A stretch of 64,000 nucleotides of DNA, from the NCBI GenBank assembly GCA_021155195.1, contig JAJNPV010000021.1, positions 62,001 to 126,000 of the forward strand, read 5' to 3'. The notes below the pieces were generated by a model. The model was not told where the DNA came from and searched no databases. It saw nothing but the letters and a program-made list of their open reading frames with translations. This DNA comes from Ohtaekwangia sp. GTDB taxonomy: Bacteria > Bacteroidota > Bacteroidia > Cytophagales > Cyclobacteriaceae. Positions 34,217-42,305 of this stretch are shown here, piece by piece; the stretch's first letter is position 1, and each line of letters starts with the position of its first letter. A program made the translations under genes and the position numbers.

Positions 34217-35098
34217 ATGTTGAGATTGGTTGTTTTAGCTTGTATTGGAAGCAGTGTGGCCGTGGGGGTAAGCGGACAGATCAAGAAGCAGTTTTCCGTT
34301 GAAAAGACTGAAAAGTGTAATCAGGTAGAGTTACGCCTGCATGCCAAAACGGGCAATTGCTTTATTCGTCCAAGTCAGAATGATGATATTCTGAATATCT
34401 ATAGTAACCAGGATGCAGACGAATACGCACATTCATTTAGCAATGAATTGAAAGGCTCAAAATGCTTGGTAAACCTGTCTCTCGAACAAGATGGCCAGCG
34501 TGGCGTAAGCCAAAAGATATCCTATAATCTTTTTGGTTCGGGTGAGCGACCTTCCGATAAATTCTGGAAAGTTTACTTAACTGAAAGCATCTCGTACTCT
34601 TTAGATCTTGACTATGGATTAGGGAATGCAAATATTGACCTCTCGGGTCTTTCCATTAACAAGTTGAAAATCAATACCGGCAGTGCCGATGTAAACATCA
34701 GTTATAGCGGTCAAGAGAATAAAGTAGACATGGATACCTTCCGGGTAAAGGTGGATATGGGTTCGCTGCATGCGCGGCAACTCAATATGGCGCGTTCAAA
34801 AGTTGTACTGGCCGATGTTGGATTCGGAAATATGTATCTGGATTTCAGCGATAAACCAATGATCAACAATCATGTGATTGGCAAAGTAGGTGCGGGTAAC
34901 CTGGTTATTCATCTTCCTGCAGATGATGTGCCTGTTGTTGTAACCATTAATGATTCTTGGCTTTGTAGTATAAACCTCTCACGAACACTTAAGAAAGTTG
35001 CTCCAAACAAGTATGCAAATGATGCGTATGCGAAGGATAGCAAAAATGCATTGGTTTTCGATTTAGATGTGTCGATGGGGAAAATCGTTTTTAAATAA
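34217..35098 (+). CDS. Exported beta-helix-like protein (LiaF/DUF4097 'toast-rack' resemblance), unknown function
   Basis: 293 residues. A weak signal peptide (about 1-21, ending VGVSGQ) is followed by repeated short beta-strands such as LDYGLGNANIDLSGLSINKL, INTGSADVNISY and VKVDMGSLHARQLNMARS, in which Gly, Ser and Asp turns alternate with hydrophobic strands. That pattern is typical of DUF4097/LiaF-like toast-rack proteins that sense or respond to envelope stress. The family match is from pattern recognition only. The gene is followed 104 bp later by an ABC-transporter pair on the same strand. Confidence 0.65.
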   Translation: MLRLVVLACIGSSVAVGVSGQIKKQFSVEKTEKCNQVELRLHAKTGNCFIRPSQNDDILNIYSNQDADEYAHSFSNELKGSKCLVNLSLEQDGQRGVSQKISYNLFGSGERPSDKFWKVYLTESISYSLDLDYGLGNANIDLSGLSINKLKINTGSADVNISYSGQENKVDMDTFRVKVDMGSLHARQLNMARSKVVLADVGFGNMYLDFSDKPMINNHVIGKVGAGNLVIHLPADDVPVVVTINDSWLCSINLSRTLKKVAPNKYANDAYAKDSKNALVFDLDVSMGKIVFK

Positions 35099-35121
35099 CA
35101 ATCCATTAAAAAGTTACAATC

Positions 35122-35187
35122 GTGGGTTCGGATATAAATATCTGGTTCCTTGTAATTCTATTGCTATTTTTGATATTAACTTCTTAA
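35122..35187 (+). CDS. Possible 21-residue membrane micropeptide (uncertain)
   Basis: From a GTG at 35122 an open frame encodes 21 residues, almost all hydrophobic (DINIWFLVILLLFLILTS), ending at TAA 35185-35187, just before the ABC ATPase start. It could be a micropeptide or a leader affecting the downstream GTG start; length and unusual start leave this doubtful. Confidence 0.2.
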   Translation: MGSDINIWFLVILLLFLILTS

Positions 35188-35202
35188 CTAACCACTCCGC
35201 CT

Positions 35203-36147
35203 GTGAATGCACTCGTTACTAAAAATGTTACTAAACGCTACACAAATCACACCGCGCTTGATTCGGTAAGCGTTACTATTCCTGAGAAATCGATTTATGG
35301 TTTGCTTGGTCCTAACGGGGCAGGTAAAACCACACTGATCCGCATTATTAATCAAATCATAAATTCGGATGAAGGCTCGGTTGAAATCTTTGGCGAAAAA
35401 TTACAGGAGAAACATGTGGGTATTATTGGATACTTGCCTGAAGAGCGTGGCTTGTACAAGAAAATGAAAGTGGGCGATCAGCTACTTTACCTCGCACAAC
35501 TTAAGGGCATGAGTCGCAAGCAAGCGTTAGATCGCATAAAAGTGTGGCTCGAGAAGTTTGAAATCAAAGATTGGTGGCATAAAAAAGTAGAAGATCTTTC
35601 AAAAGGGATGGCGCAGAAGGTGCAATTCATTAGCACCGTAATGCACGAACCTAAATTGATTATTTTGGATGAACCCTTCTCGGGGTTTGACCCTGTAAAC
35701 GCTCAATTAATTACTGAGAAAATTTTAGAGCTAAAGGAAAACGGAAGCACGATCATTTTCTCTACACACCGCATGGAAACGGTGGAGTCGCTATGCGATC
35801 ATATTGCGTTGATCAACAAATCAAAATTAATTTTAGAAGGCGCCAAAAAACAAGTGAAGGCGCAATACAAATCAAACACATTTTTGGTGGAGCACCGTGG
35901 CAATAATTTCAGGTTGCCAGCCGAGCGTTACGAATTAATAAATCAGGTTCCTTTAGAAGAGGGGTTATTCTCAAGCACATTAAAAGTAAGTAATGGTGTT
36001 AATGGCAATCAGGTAATCCGCGATTTAATTGATCTCACCGAAGTGCACAGCTTTATGGAAAAAGTACCAAGCATGGCCGATATTTTTATTGACCTGGTGA
36101 AAGGTGAAGGAGACGAAGCCCTGAAAAAACATTTACAAGAAGCATAA
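35203..36147 (+). CDS. ABC transporter ATP-binding protein (NatA/ABC-2 type)
   Basis: 314-residue ATPase: Walker A LLGPNGAGKTTL, Q-loop region GYLPEERGLYKKM, signature LSKGMAQKVQF, Walker B LIILDEPFSGFDP and the H-loop STHRMETVE. The C-terminal 80 residues form an extra domain typical of the NatA-like family (DUF4162). It starts at GTG 35203: the nearby ATG at 35207 is out of frame and the next in-frame ATG lies inside the domain. It is followed 14 bp later by its permease gene. Substrate unknown; Na+ efflux and envelope-stress export are both possible by family. Confidence 0.93.
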   Translation: MNALVTKNVTKRYTNHTALDSVSVTIPEKSIYGLLGPNGAGKTTLIRIINQIINSDEGSVEIFGEKLQEKHVGIIGYLPEERGLYKKMKVGDQLLYLAQLKGMSRKQALDRIKVWLEKFEIKDWWHKKVEDLSKGMAQKVQFISTVMHEPKLIILDEPFSGFDPVNAQLITEKILELKENGSTIIFSTHRMETVESLCDHIALINKSKLILEGAKKQVKAQYKSNTFLVEHRGNNFRLPAERYELINQVPLEEGLFSSTLKVSNGVNGNQVIRDLIDLTEVHSFMEKVPSMADIFIDLVKGEGDEALKKHLQEA

Positions 36148-36161
36148 ACCACTCTTCAGCT

Positions 36162-37493
36162 ATGAATAAAATTCTACTCATTATACAACGCGAGTTTCTC
36201 AACAGGGTGCAGAAAAAATCTTTTCTGATTGCAACCATCTTAGTACCCCTTATTTTCCCGGCTATTATAGGTGGCCTGGCCTACATTGCCATTAAAGACG
36301 CACAATCAGCAAAAGCCGAAACCGTGCAAGTGCTTGACGAAAGTAAACTGTTTAAGTTCGAGAGTAATAAACGCTTTACATTCGTTCCTGTGGATGTTCC
36401 ATTTGAACAGGCAAAAAAGGTTTATATGGAAACCGATTACTTCGCGCTCTTATATATTCCGAAAATTGACATTAACAAACCAGAAGGTGTTGCCATTTAT
36501 ACTAAAGAAAACCCAAGCATTGAGAAGGTAGGCGACCTTGAATCGTCCATTGCAACACAAATTCACGATCTAAAATTGAAAGAATACAATATTGATGAGG
36601 CCATCTTGAAAAGTTTGAGGCCTAAAGTCAATTTAAAACAATATAACTTGAGTGATACCGGTGAGGAGAAGTCTAGTAACTCGGGCATTCTATATGGATT
36701 AGGTTTTTTCCTGGGCATTCTGATCTACATGTTTGTGTTGATCTATGGCATTCAAATCATGCAAGGTGTAATTGATGAAAAGACTTCCAAAGTGGTTGAA
36801 GTAATTGTCTCCTCGGTAAAACCTTTTCAATTGATGCTTGGCAAAATTATTGGCATTGCTTCGGTGGGCTTGGTACAGTTTACTATCTGGATCATTCTTA
36901 TTTCTGTATTATCTTCTGGTACGTTGGCATACTTCGGTCTTAAGATGCCACAAGAACAAATGATGGAGCAAGTGACTAAACAAATGGATAATGATCCTGA
37001 AATGAAAGAAGCCGTTGCTCAGCAAAATTCCAAAGTGACTGAACTATTGGGCAACTTAAATGAAATTCCCTTTACAAAAATTGCTTTCATATTTGTCTTC
37101 TATTTCTTAGGTGGTTATCTACTTTATGGAGCCTTGTTTGCAGCTGTTGGTTCGGCTGTTGATTCGCAACAAGAAGCGCAACAATTTCAATTTCCCGTTA
37201 CTATTCCACTGCTCATCGGTTACATGGGGCTCTTCATGTTTATCTTACGCGATCCACATGGCTCTGTTAGTTTTTGGCTTTCCGTGATTCCATTCACTTC
37301 ACCGGTAGCTATGGTGGGTAGAATCGCCTTCGGTGTCCCCGCATTGGAGTTAATCCTTTCTATGGCTCTGCTAATTGGTGGGTTCTTGCTAACCACCTGG
37401 ATAGCCGGAAGAATTTATCGCGTTGGAATTTTAACAAGCGGCACGAAAGTGAGCTACAAAGTATTGGCCAAGTGGTTTATGATGAAAAACTAA
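36162..37493 (+). CDS. ABC-2 type permease (NatB-like)
   Basis: 443 residues. The first transmembrane helix (about 20-40, FLIATILVPLIFPAIIGG) is followed by a large extracytoplasmic domain (about 45-175) and then five helices including ILYGLGFFLGILIYMFVLIYG, IASVGLVQFTIWIILISVL and SMALLIGGFLLTTWIAGRIY. VIDEKTSKVVEVIVSSVKPF is a conserved ABC-2 exporter motif. It partners the ATPase just upstream. Substrate unknown. Confidence 0.92.
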   Translation: MNKILLIIQREFLNRVQKKSFLIATILVPLIFPAIIGGLAYIAIKDAQSAKAETVQVLDESKLFKFESNKRFTFVPVDVPFEQAKKVYMETDYFALLYIPKIDINKPEGVAIYTKENPSIEKVGDLESSIATQIHDLKLKEYNIDEAILKSLRPKVNLKQYNLSDTGEEKSSNSGILYGLGFFLGILIYMFVLIYGIQIMQGVIDEKTSKVVEVIVSSVKPFQLMLGKIIGIASVGLVQFTIWIILISVLSSGTLAYFGLKMPQEQMMEQVTKQMDNDPEMKEAVAQQNSKVTELLGNLNEIPFTKIAFIFVFYFLGGYLLYGALFAAVGSAVDSQQEAQQFQFPVTIPLLIGYMGLFMFILRDPHGSVSFWLSVIPFTSPVAMVGRIAFGVPALELILSMALLIGGFLLTTWIAGRIYRVGILTSGTKVSYKVLAKWFMMKN

Positions 37494-37514
37494 GGCTAAT
37501 TATAATGATAGTAT

Positions 37515-37546
37515 AAAACCGGATCGATTCGTCATCCGGTTTTTTT
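37515..37546 (+). terminator. Intrinsic terminator after the ABC exporter genes
   Basis: 10-bp stem aaaaccggat / atccggtttt (37515-37524 and 37534-37543), 9-base loop, T-run to 37546. It separates the exporter from the kinase gene starting at 37567. Confidence 0.88.
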
Positions 37547-37566
37547 ATTTAATTTCCATTTCTAAT

Positions 37567-38781
37567 ATGGCCAAGAAAGTACAGCTGCCTCCCTCCATGG
37601 AGTTTTATAAGGATAATACCACACTCAAGTGGATCATCCTTGCTGTATCTGTTTTGATTAGTGCAGGGTCAATTTATTATACAAATATTCTTGTTGAACA
37701 ACTTAAAGAACGAGAACGACAACAAGTAGAGCTTTTTGCGAAAGCTCTTGAGTACACGCTCAATAGTTCAGAGGGCAACATTGTTTTTATCACTGATGAG
37801 ATTCTCTTTAAGAATAAATACGTGCCTGTAATTTGGTTCACAAAGGATAACGGATATCAATCCACCAACATTGATATAAAGGAGTCTCTATCAAAAGAAA
37901 GAAAAGATGAAATACTTAAAAGAGAGGCAGAAAAAATGAGTAGCACTTTCGCTCCCATTGAAATAATTTTAAAAGACCCTGAAACAGGCGAAGTGTATGA
38001 AAAGCAATATGTCTACTACAAGAATTCTGCGTTGCTCACCCAGCTCATCGCCTTCCCTTACATTCAACTTTCGGTGCTCGCCATTTTTGGTTTTATCTCG
38101 TATCTCGCATTCAACTACTCGCGCACAGCCGAACAAAATCAGGTGTGGGTAGGGCTAGCCAAGGAAACAGCACATCAACTGGGAACACCTTTATCCTCCT
38201 TAATGGCGTGGATTGAGGTGCTACGCGATGACCCTGACATTAAGAATAAAGGCATTGTGGATGAACTCGATAAAGACATCCGAAAGCTGCGCATAGTAAC
38301 AGAACGTTTCTCGAGCATTGGCTCAATACCCGTGCTTAGAAGGGAGAATATCTTTCAATTAATTAATAATGTTGTGGGGTACCTGCAACCTCGGGTTTCT
38401 TCCAAAATAAAATTTGAAGTGTACACATTATCTGAAACTATAGATGTTCAGGTACATGCCCCTTTATTTGAGTGGGTGGTAGAAAATCTTTGTAAAAATG
38501 CAGTGGATGCCATGGGAAGTGCAGGTACGATTGCGATTAAAATTTTAAGAGGCAGTGACCACAAGGTATTTATCGATATTTCTGACACAGGGAAAGGAAT
38601 TCCTAAACCCATTATCACAAACGTATTTAAGCCGGGGTTTACAACTAAAAAACGAGGCTGGGGACTTGGGCTCGCGCTCGCCAAACGGATCATAGAAATG
38701 TACCACGAGGGCAAAATTTTTGTGAAATCTTCAGACGAAACTCAGGGCACTACATTTCGCATCGAATTAAAAAGTGCTTAA
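37567..38781 (+). CDS. Membrane sensor histidine kinase with periplasmic domain
   Basis: 404 residues: helix about 19-41, an extracytoplasmic segment of roughly 115 residues, helix about 158-180, then a kinase core with H-box LAKETAHQLGTPLSSLMAW, N-box ENLCKNAVDAM, G1 DISDTGKGI and G2 GWGLGLALAKRIIEMYHEG. The HQLGTP variant of the H-box is common in Bacteroidota kinases of this group. No response regulator or receiver domain is adjacent. It has its own unit after the terminator at 37515-37546. Its proximity to the ABC exporter may be meaningful but is not proven. Confidence 0.9.
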   Translation: MAKKVQLPPSMEFYKDNTTLKWIILAVSVLISAGSIYYTNILVEQLKERERQQVELFAKALEYTLNSSEGNIVFITDEILFKNKYVPVIWFTKDNGYQSTNIDIKESLSKERKDEILKREAEKMSSTFAPIEIILKDPETGEVYEKQYVYYKNSALLTQLIAFPYIQLSVLAIFGFISYLAFNYSRTAEQNQVWVGLAKETAHQLGTPLSSLMAWIEVLRDDPDIKNKGIVDELDKDIRKLRIVTERFSSIGSIPVLRRENIFQLINNVVGYLQPRVSSKIKFEVYTLSETIDVQVHAPLFEWVVENLCKNAVDAMGSAGTIAIKILRGSDHKVFIDISDTGKGIPKPIITNVFKPGFTTKKRGWGLGLALAKRIIEMYHEGKIFVKSSDETQGTTFRIELKSA

Positions 38782-38871
38782 ATAGTTATTTATAGTATAA
38801 ATAACTGATTATCAATATCATTTAACTATGCAAGCGCTAACATCAAACTTCAATAAATCCTCGCAGCTTCG

Positions 38872-38902
38872 TTTGTATTAACCCTGTAAAAAACTACTTT
38901 TG
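38872..38902 (+). promoter_or_regulatory. Bacteroidota-type promoter TTTG-N19-TACTTTTG for atpD
   Basis: TTTG (38872-38875) and TACTTTTG (38895-38902, matching TAnnTTTG) are separated by 19 bp, the ideal spacing of the phylum's primary-sigma promoters. The predicted leader is about 65 nt and contains the hairpin ggccg-gattttt-cggcc (38904-38920) and a tandem ttggcc repeat. Confidence 0.7.
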
Positions 38903-38973
38903 TGGCCGGATTTTTCGGCCTTGGTTGGCCTTGGATCCCAATTCAGTCTATAATCATAAAAAATAATAAGTCA

Positions 38974-40479
38974 ATGGCCAATATTGGTAGAATAACTCAA
39001 GTAATCGGTCCGGTAGTAGACGTTGCATTTGACGAGCCTGGTACCAAACTCCCAAACATTCTGGATTCGCTGGAAGTAACCAAAGGTGATGGTACCGTTG
39101 TGGTACTTGAAACTCAACAACACTTAGGTGAATCACGTGTCCGCACCATTGCGATGGACGGAACAGAGGGCTTGGTGCGAGGAATGAAGGTTACCGATAC
39201 CGGTTCTCCTATTGAAATGCCCATTGGCGATGATATTAAAGGCCGCTTGTTTAATGTGGTGGGTCATGCCATTGATGGCATTCCGCAACCAAAAGGAACA
39301 CAATCGCTACCTATTCACCGTTCAGCACCTAGCTACGAAAATCTTTCTACTTCCTCAGAAGTACTTTTTACAGGGATTAAAGTAATCGATTTGATTGAGC
39401 CCTACTCAAAAGGGGGTAAGATTGGATTGTTTGGGGGTGCTGGTGTAGGAAAAACTGTATTGATTCAGGAATTGATCAACAACATTGCTAAAGCGTATGC
39501 CGGACTATCAGTATTTGCTGGTGTTGGTGAACGTACTCGCGAAGGAAATGACTTGTTGCGAGAAATGATTGAAGCCGGTATTGTTGATTACGGTCCAGAA
39601 TTTATGAAATCACTTCATGAAGGCGGTTGGGATCTTTCTAAAGTAGACTCAGAAAAATTGAAAGATTCTAAAGCAACCTTCGTGTTCGGTCAAATGAACG
39701 AACCTCCAGGCGCCCGCGCACGCGTGGCTCTTTCAGGATTAACGGTTGCTGAATACTTCCGCGATGGAGATGGCCAGGGAAAAGGAAAAGACATTCTATT
39801 CTTTATTGATAATATTTTCCGCTTTACACAAGCAGGTTCTGAGGTATCCGCTCTTTTAGGTCGTATGCCTTCTGCGGTAGGATATCAGCCTACCTTGGCT
39901 TCTGAAATGGGTGCCATGCAAGAGCGTATCACATCAACTAAAAATGGATCAATTACTTCTGTGCAGGCGGTTTACGTACCTGCCGATGACTTGACTGACC
40001 CAGCTCCTGCAACCACCTTTGCTCACTTAGATGCTACTACTGTATTATCCCGTAAAATAGCTGAGTTGGGTATTTACCCTGCTGTAGATCCATTGGATTC
40101 TACTTCGCGTATTTTGCGCGCAGATATTGTGGGTGAAGAACATTACAACTGCGCACAACGTGTAAAGAACATTTTACAACGGTATAAGGAGCTACAGGAC
40201 ATCATCGCCATTTTGGGTATGGATGAATTGTCGGATGAAGATAAACTTACCGTAACTCGTGCAAGACGAGTTCAACGTTTCCTTTCTCAGCCATTCCACG
40301 TAGCCGAAGCCTTTACAGGATTGAAAGGTGCCCTTGTTGATATTAAAGACACGATTAAAGGATTTAATATGATTATGGATGGAGAAGTTGATCACCTTCC
40401 GGAAATGGCCTTTAACCTTGTAGGAAGTATTGAAGAAGCGATTACCAAGGGTGAGAAGATGATGGCAGACACAAAATAA
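38974..40479 (+). CDS. atpD: ATP synthase F1 subunit beta
   Basis: 501 residues, the catalytic F1 subunit. Walker A GGAGVGKTVLIQEL, the P-loop-proximal VGERTREGNDL, the catalytic region ALSGLTVAEYFRD, Walker B ILFFIDNIFRFTQAGSE and LGRMPSAVGYQPTLA are present. The ATG at 38974 begins the conserved MANIGRITQVIGPVVDV; a longer in-frame opening at 38902 is promoter and leader sequence. It forms an operon with atpC (12-bp gap). The other F1Fo genes are not in this window, consistent with a split atp cluster. Confidence 0.98.
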   Translation: MANIGRITQVIGPVVDVAFDEPGTKLPNILDSLEVTKGDGTVVVLETQQHLGESRVRTIAMDGTEGLVRGMKVTDTGSPIEMPIGDDIKGRLFNVVGHAIDGIPQPKGTQSLPIHRSAPSYENLSTSSEVLFTGIKVIDLIEPYSKGGKIGLFGGAGVGKTVLIQELINNIAKAYAGLSVFAGVGERTREGNDLLREMIEAGIVDYGPEFMKSLHEGGWDLSKVDSEKLKDSKATFVFGQMNEPPGARARVALSGLTVAEYFRDGDGQGKGKDILFFIDNIFRFTQAGSEVSALLGRMPSAVGYQPTLASEMGAMQERITSTKNGSITSVQAVYVPADDLTDPAPATTFAHLDATTVLSRKIAELGIYPAVDPLDSTSRILRADIVGEEHYNCAQRVKNILQRYKELQDIIAILGMDELSDEDKLTVTRARRVQRFLSQPFHVAEAFTGLKGALVDIKDTIKGFNMIMDGEVDHLPEMAFNLVGSIEEAITKGEKMMADTK

Positions 40480-40491
40480 ATTCTATAAGAA

Positions 40492-40737
40492 ATGCATTTA
40501 GAAATTATTACCCCTGAAAAAAAAGTGTTCGAAGGTGAAGTTACGATAGCTACTTTTCCCGGAGAAGACGGATCGTTTCAGATGCTAAATGACCATGCTC
40601 CACTAGTAAGTTTGTTAAAAGAAGGTATAGTTGAATATAAGTCTAAAAATCTAACCGAACAGATTCACATTACCGGAGGAGTTGTTGAGGTACTAAAAAA
40701 TAAAGTAATCTTATTGGCTGATGGGATAAAGAACTAA
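40492..40737 (+). CDS. atpC: ATP synthase F1 subunit epsilon (short form)
   Basis: 81 residues matching the N-terminal beta-sandwich domain of epsilon: MHLEIITPEKKVFEGEV, FPGEDGSFQMLNDHAPLVS, ITGGVVEVLKNKVILLADG. The usual C-terminal two-helix domain of about 45 residues, which inhibits ATP hydrolysis in other bacteria, is absent; the ORF ends in a clean stop. The same short form is common in Bacteroidota. It works in the central stalk of F1Fo. It follows atpD by 12 bp and is closed by a terminator. Confidence 0.96.
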   Translation: MHLEIITPEKKVFEGEVTIATFPGEDGSFQMLNDHAPLVSLLKEGIVEYKSKNLTEQIHITGGVVEVLKNKVILLADGIKN

Positions 40738-40752
40738 TAACAGCTTCCCAAC

Positions 40753-40784
40753 AAAGCCCGGCTGAGCGATCAACCGGGCTTTTT
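40753..40784 (+). terminator. Intrinsic terminator after atpDC
   Basis: 9-bp stem aaagcccgg / ccgggcttt (40753-40761 and 40774-40782), followed by T's. It also lies near the 3' end of the minus-strand genes and might act on both strands. Confidence 0.85.
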
Positions 40785-40802
40785 ATTTATCCTCAGATTA
40801 TT

Positions 40803-40949
40803 TTATTGCCTCACCAACCATTTCACAAAAAATACAACCCCAATGATTAAGGCGATTCCGCCAAGAATATAAAATACCTCGCCACTAATAATCAAAGCAA
40901 CAATACCAACGGCACCAAAAATCGCTGCCAACTTCAAATCGTTATCCAT
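40803..40949 (-). CDS. 48-residue two-helix membrane protein
   Basis: Reverse strand: ATG at 40947-40949, stop at 40803-40805. The sequence is MDNDLKLAAIFGAVGIVALI continuing to a second hydrophobic segment ILGGIALIIGVVFFVKWLVRQ, two short transmembrane helices with a charged start and end. The start overlaps the end of the upstream lipoprotein gene (40934) by 16 bp, which suggests translational coupling. It is below common ORF length cut-offs and easily missed. Similar tiny membrane proteins occur beside such lipoproteins in Bacteroidota; function unknown. Confidence 0.7.
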   Translation of the reverse strand: MDNDLKLAAIFGAVGIVALIISGEVFYILGGIALIIGVVFFVKWLVRQ

Positions 40950-41296
40950 CCCTTTTTGAACAGCTTGAGTTGACTCGATGTGTAGATTTTTTTCTCTTTA
41001 ACATACGTTCTGATTTCTTTACGGAGATGATTCCGAAGTGCTTTTCGCTCTGTTTTATTCATTTGCACATACGTCTTCCCTTCTGAAGATGCCGGAGTGG
41101 CAATTTCTACAGGAGCGGAAGATGTACTAGCTAGCACAATTTCATCATTAGTAACGACCGTTAAAGTCTTGGCCTCGGTATTAATTGCGCTTTTAGCACC
41201 ATATGATTCGTAGGAATTAAAACTTGCAGTATACTTTGATGTTGAGCAGGCACCCATCATAAATGCAGCTGCAATCAGATAGTAAATCTTTTTCAT
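40934..41296 (-). CDS. Small lipoprotein of unknown function
   Basis: 120 residues. SPII signal MKKIYYLIAAAFMMGACS with lipobox MGAC, then a Ser/Thr/Ala-rich stretch with many beta-branched residues, then a basic C-terminal segment MNKTERKALRNHLRKEIRTYVKEKK probably forming a helix. The basic C-terminal helix is reminiscent of Bacteroidota proteins coupled to small membrane proteins. It overlaps the 48-residue membrane protein gene downstream. Function unknown; a structural or membrane-associated role is only a suggestion. Confidence 0.75.
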   Translation of the reverse strand: MKKIYYLIAAAFMMGACSTSKYTASFNSYESYGAKSAINTEAKTLTVVTNDEIVLASTSSAPVEIATPASSEGKTYVQMNKTERKALRNHLRKEIRTYVKEKKIYTSSQLKLFKKGWITI

Positions 41297-41318
41297 GGTT
41301 ATAGTTTAGTTTTAAATT

Positions 41319-41843
41319 TTAAAATCTAAATGCAACTCCCAGCTTTGCGTTGCTGGAGCCACCGGCTCCTACTTCTAAAAAGGCCCCAATGTTGGGTGCA
41401 AAGTAATAACGAGCACCGGCATGAATTCCAAAAAAAACTCCATTTCCATACGAATTTCCAAGGCCAGAATTATTATAATCATCCTTCCAACTAAAACTTC
41501 TAAAGCCTAAGCTTGCCCCACCATAAAGATCAAGTTCCTCCACACTAAGATTCAATAACTCATTGAAATGATATGAACCCCGGGCACCGATATATAAAGC
41601 TGAAAACCCATACTTTGATCCGGAAATTCTGTAGCTGTAATTAAGATAATCTAGTCCGCCACCTACACTAATAGCATCTGTAATCCCATATTCAAAAGAA
41701 GCACTAAACGGGATACCTCCACTGTAATAGGAATTTACGCCAATGCCAAGATTTAAAAGCTTATCAGCTTTAGCATACTGAGCATTTGATTTAAACGATA
41801 ACACACAAAGCAGACCAACTAAACAAATTAAAATTTTATTCAT
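41319..41843 (-). CDS. Outer-membrane beta-barrel-like protein
   Basis: 174 residues with signal peptide MNKILICLVGLLCVLSFKSNAQ and alternating beta-strands typical of an eight-stranded barrel (FSASFEYGITDAISVGGGLD, GFSALYIGARGSYHF, VFFGIHAGARYYF) ending in FRF. C-terminal aromatic is the usual outer-membrane sorting signal. The ATG at 41843 is chosen for the signal peptide; it overlaps the preceding gene's stop by 8 bp. Role unknown; maybe a porin-like or structural barrel. Confidence 0.78.
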   Translation of the reverse strand: MNKILICLVGLLCVLSFKSNAQYAKADKLLNLGIGVNSYYSGGIPFSASFEYGITDAISVGGGLDYLNYSYRISGSKYGFSALYIGARGSYHFNELLNLSVEELDLYGGASLGFRSFSWKDDYNNSGLGNSYGNGVFFGIHAGARYYFAPNIGAFLEVGAGGSSNAKLGVAFRF

Positions 41844-42150
41844 GATTTTTCTTGTTAAGAATATTGGCAAATCTACTAAAAAACCGTTTCTCAAATGCCC
41901 AGAAAAATTGGAACTGGCCAAAAATGAACCCATAAAACAATAAAAAAATATTATAGACAGGCAGGATTAAAATCCAATAGAATATGCTTGCCCACATGGG
42001 TTTAACGCCCTCTGGAAACCAATAATTAAACAACGGTTGTTTTATAAACAAAACTGTTAATCCCGTGCATGCAAACACAAGCAGGATTAGAATTACCTGC
42101 CACAAGCTATTTACTTTCCAGCGCGCCTGTAACTTATTCAGCCAACTCAT
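41836..42150 (-). CDS. Small inner-membrane protein (DUF6787-like)
   Basis: 104 residues with two main hydrophobic segments, about 17-40 (SLWQVILILLVFACTGLTVL) and about 55-80 (WILILPVYNIFLLFYGFI), and a C-terminal motif FGQFQFFWAFEKRF. That GQFxFF signature and the length fit the Bacteroidota DUF6787 membrane proteins as I recall them. It overlaps the barrel gene by 8 bp. Function unknown. Confidence 0.75.
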   Translation of the reverse strand: MSWLNKLQARWKVNSLWQVILILLVFACTGLTVLFIKQPLFNYWFPEGVKPMWASIFYWILILPVYNIFLLFYGFIFGQFQFFWAFEKRFFSRFANILNKKNHE

Positions 42151-42305
42151 CAGTCTTCTTTGCGCATGAAGATAGTAAAGACAATAGTTATGAAAACAGT
42201 TTTCTCAGGATCATTTTTGCCTGAATCCAGAAATGACTAAAAATGATAAATGGAGTATTTAAAATACCCAATTAAGTTGCCAATGGTGGCTGGAGTATTA
42301 TAAAA

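Noticed and set aside
38902..38973. N-terminal extension of AtpD
   Set aside because: Covers the -7 box and leader; all orthologues begin near MANIGRI or equivalent.
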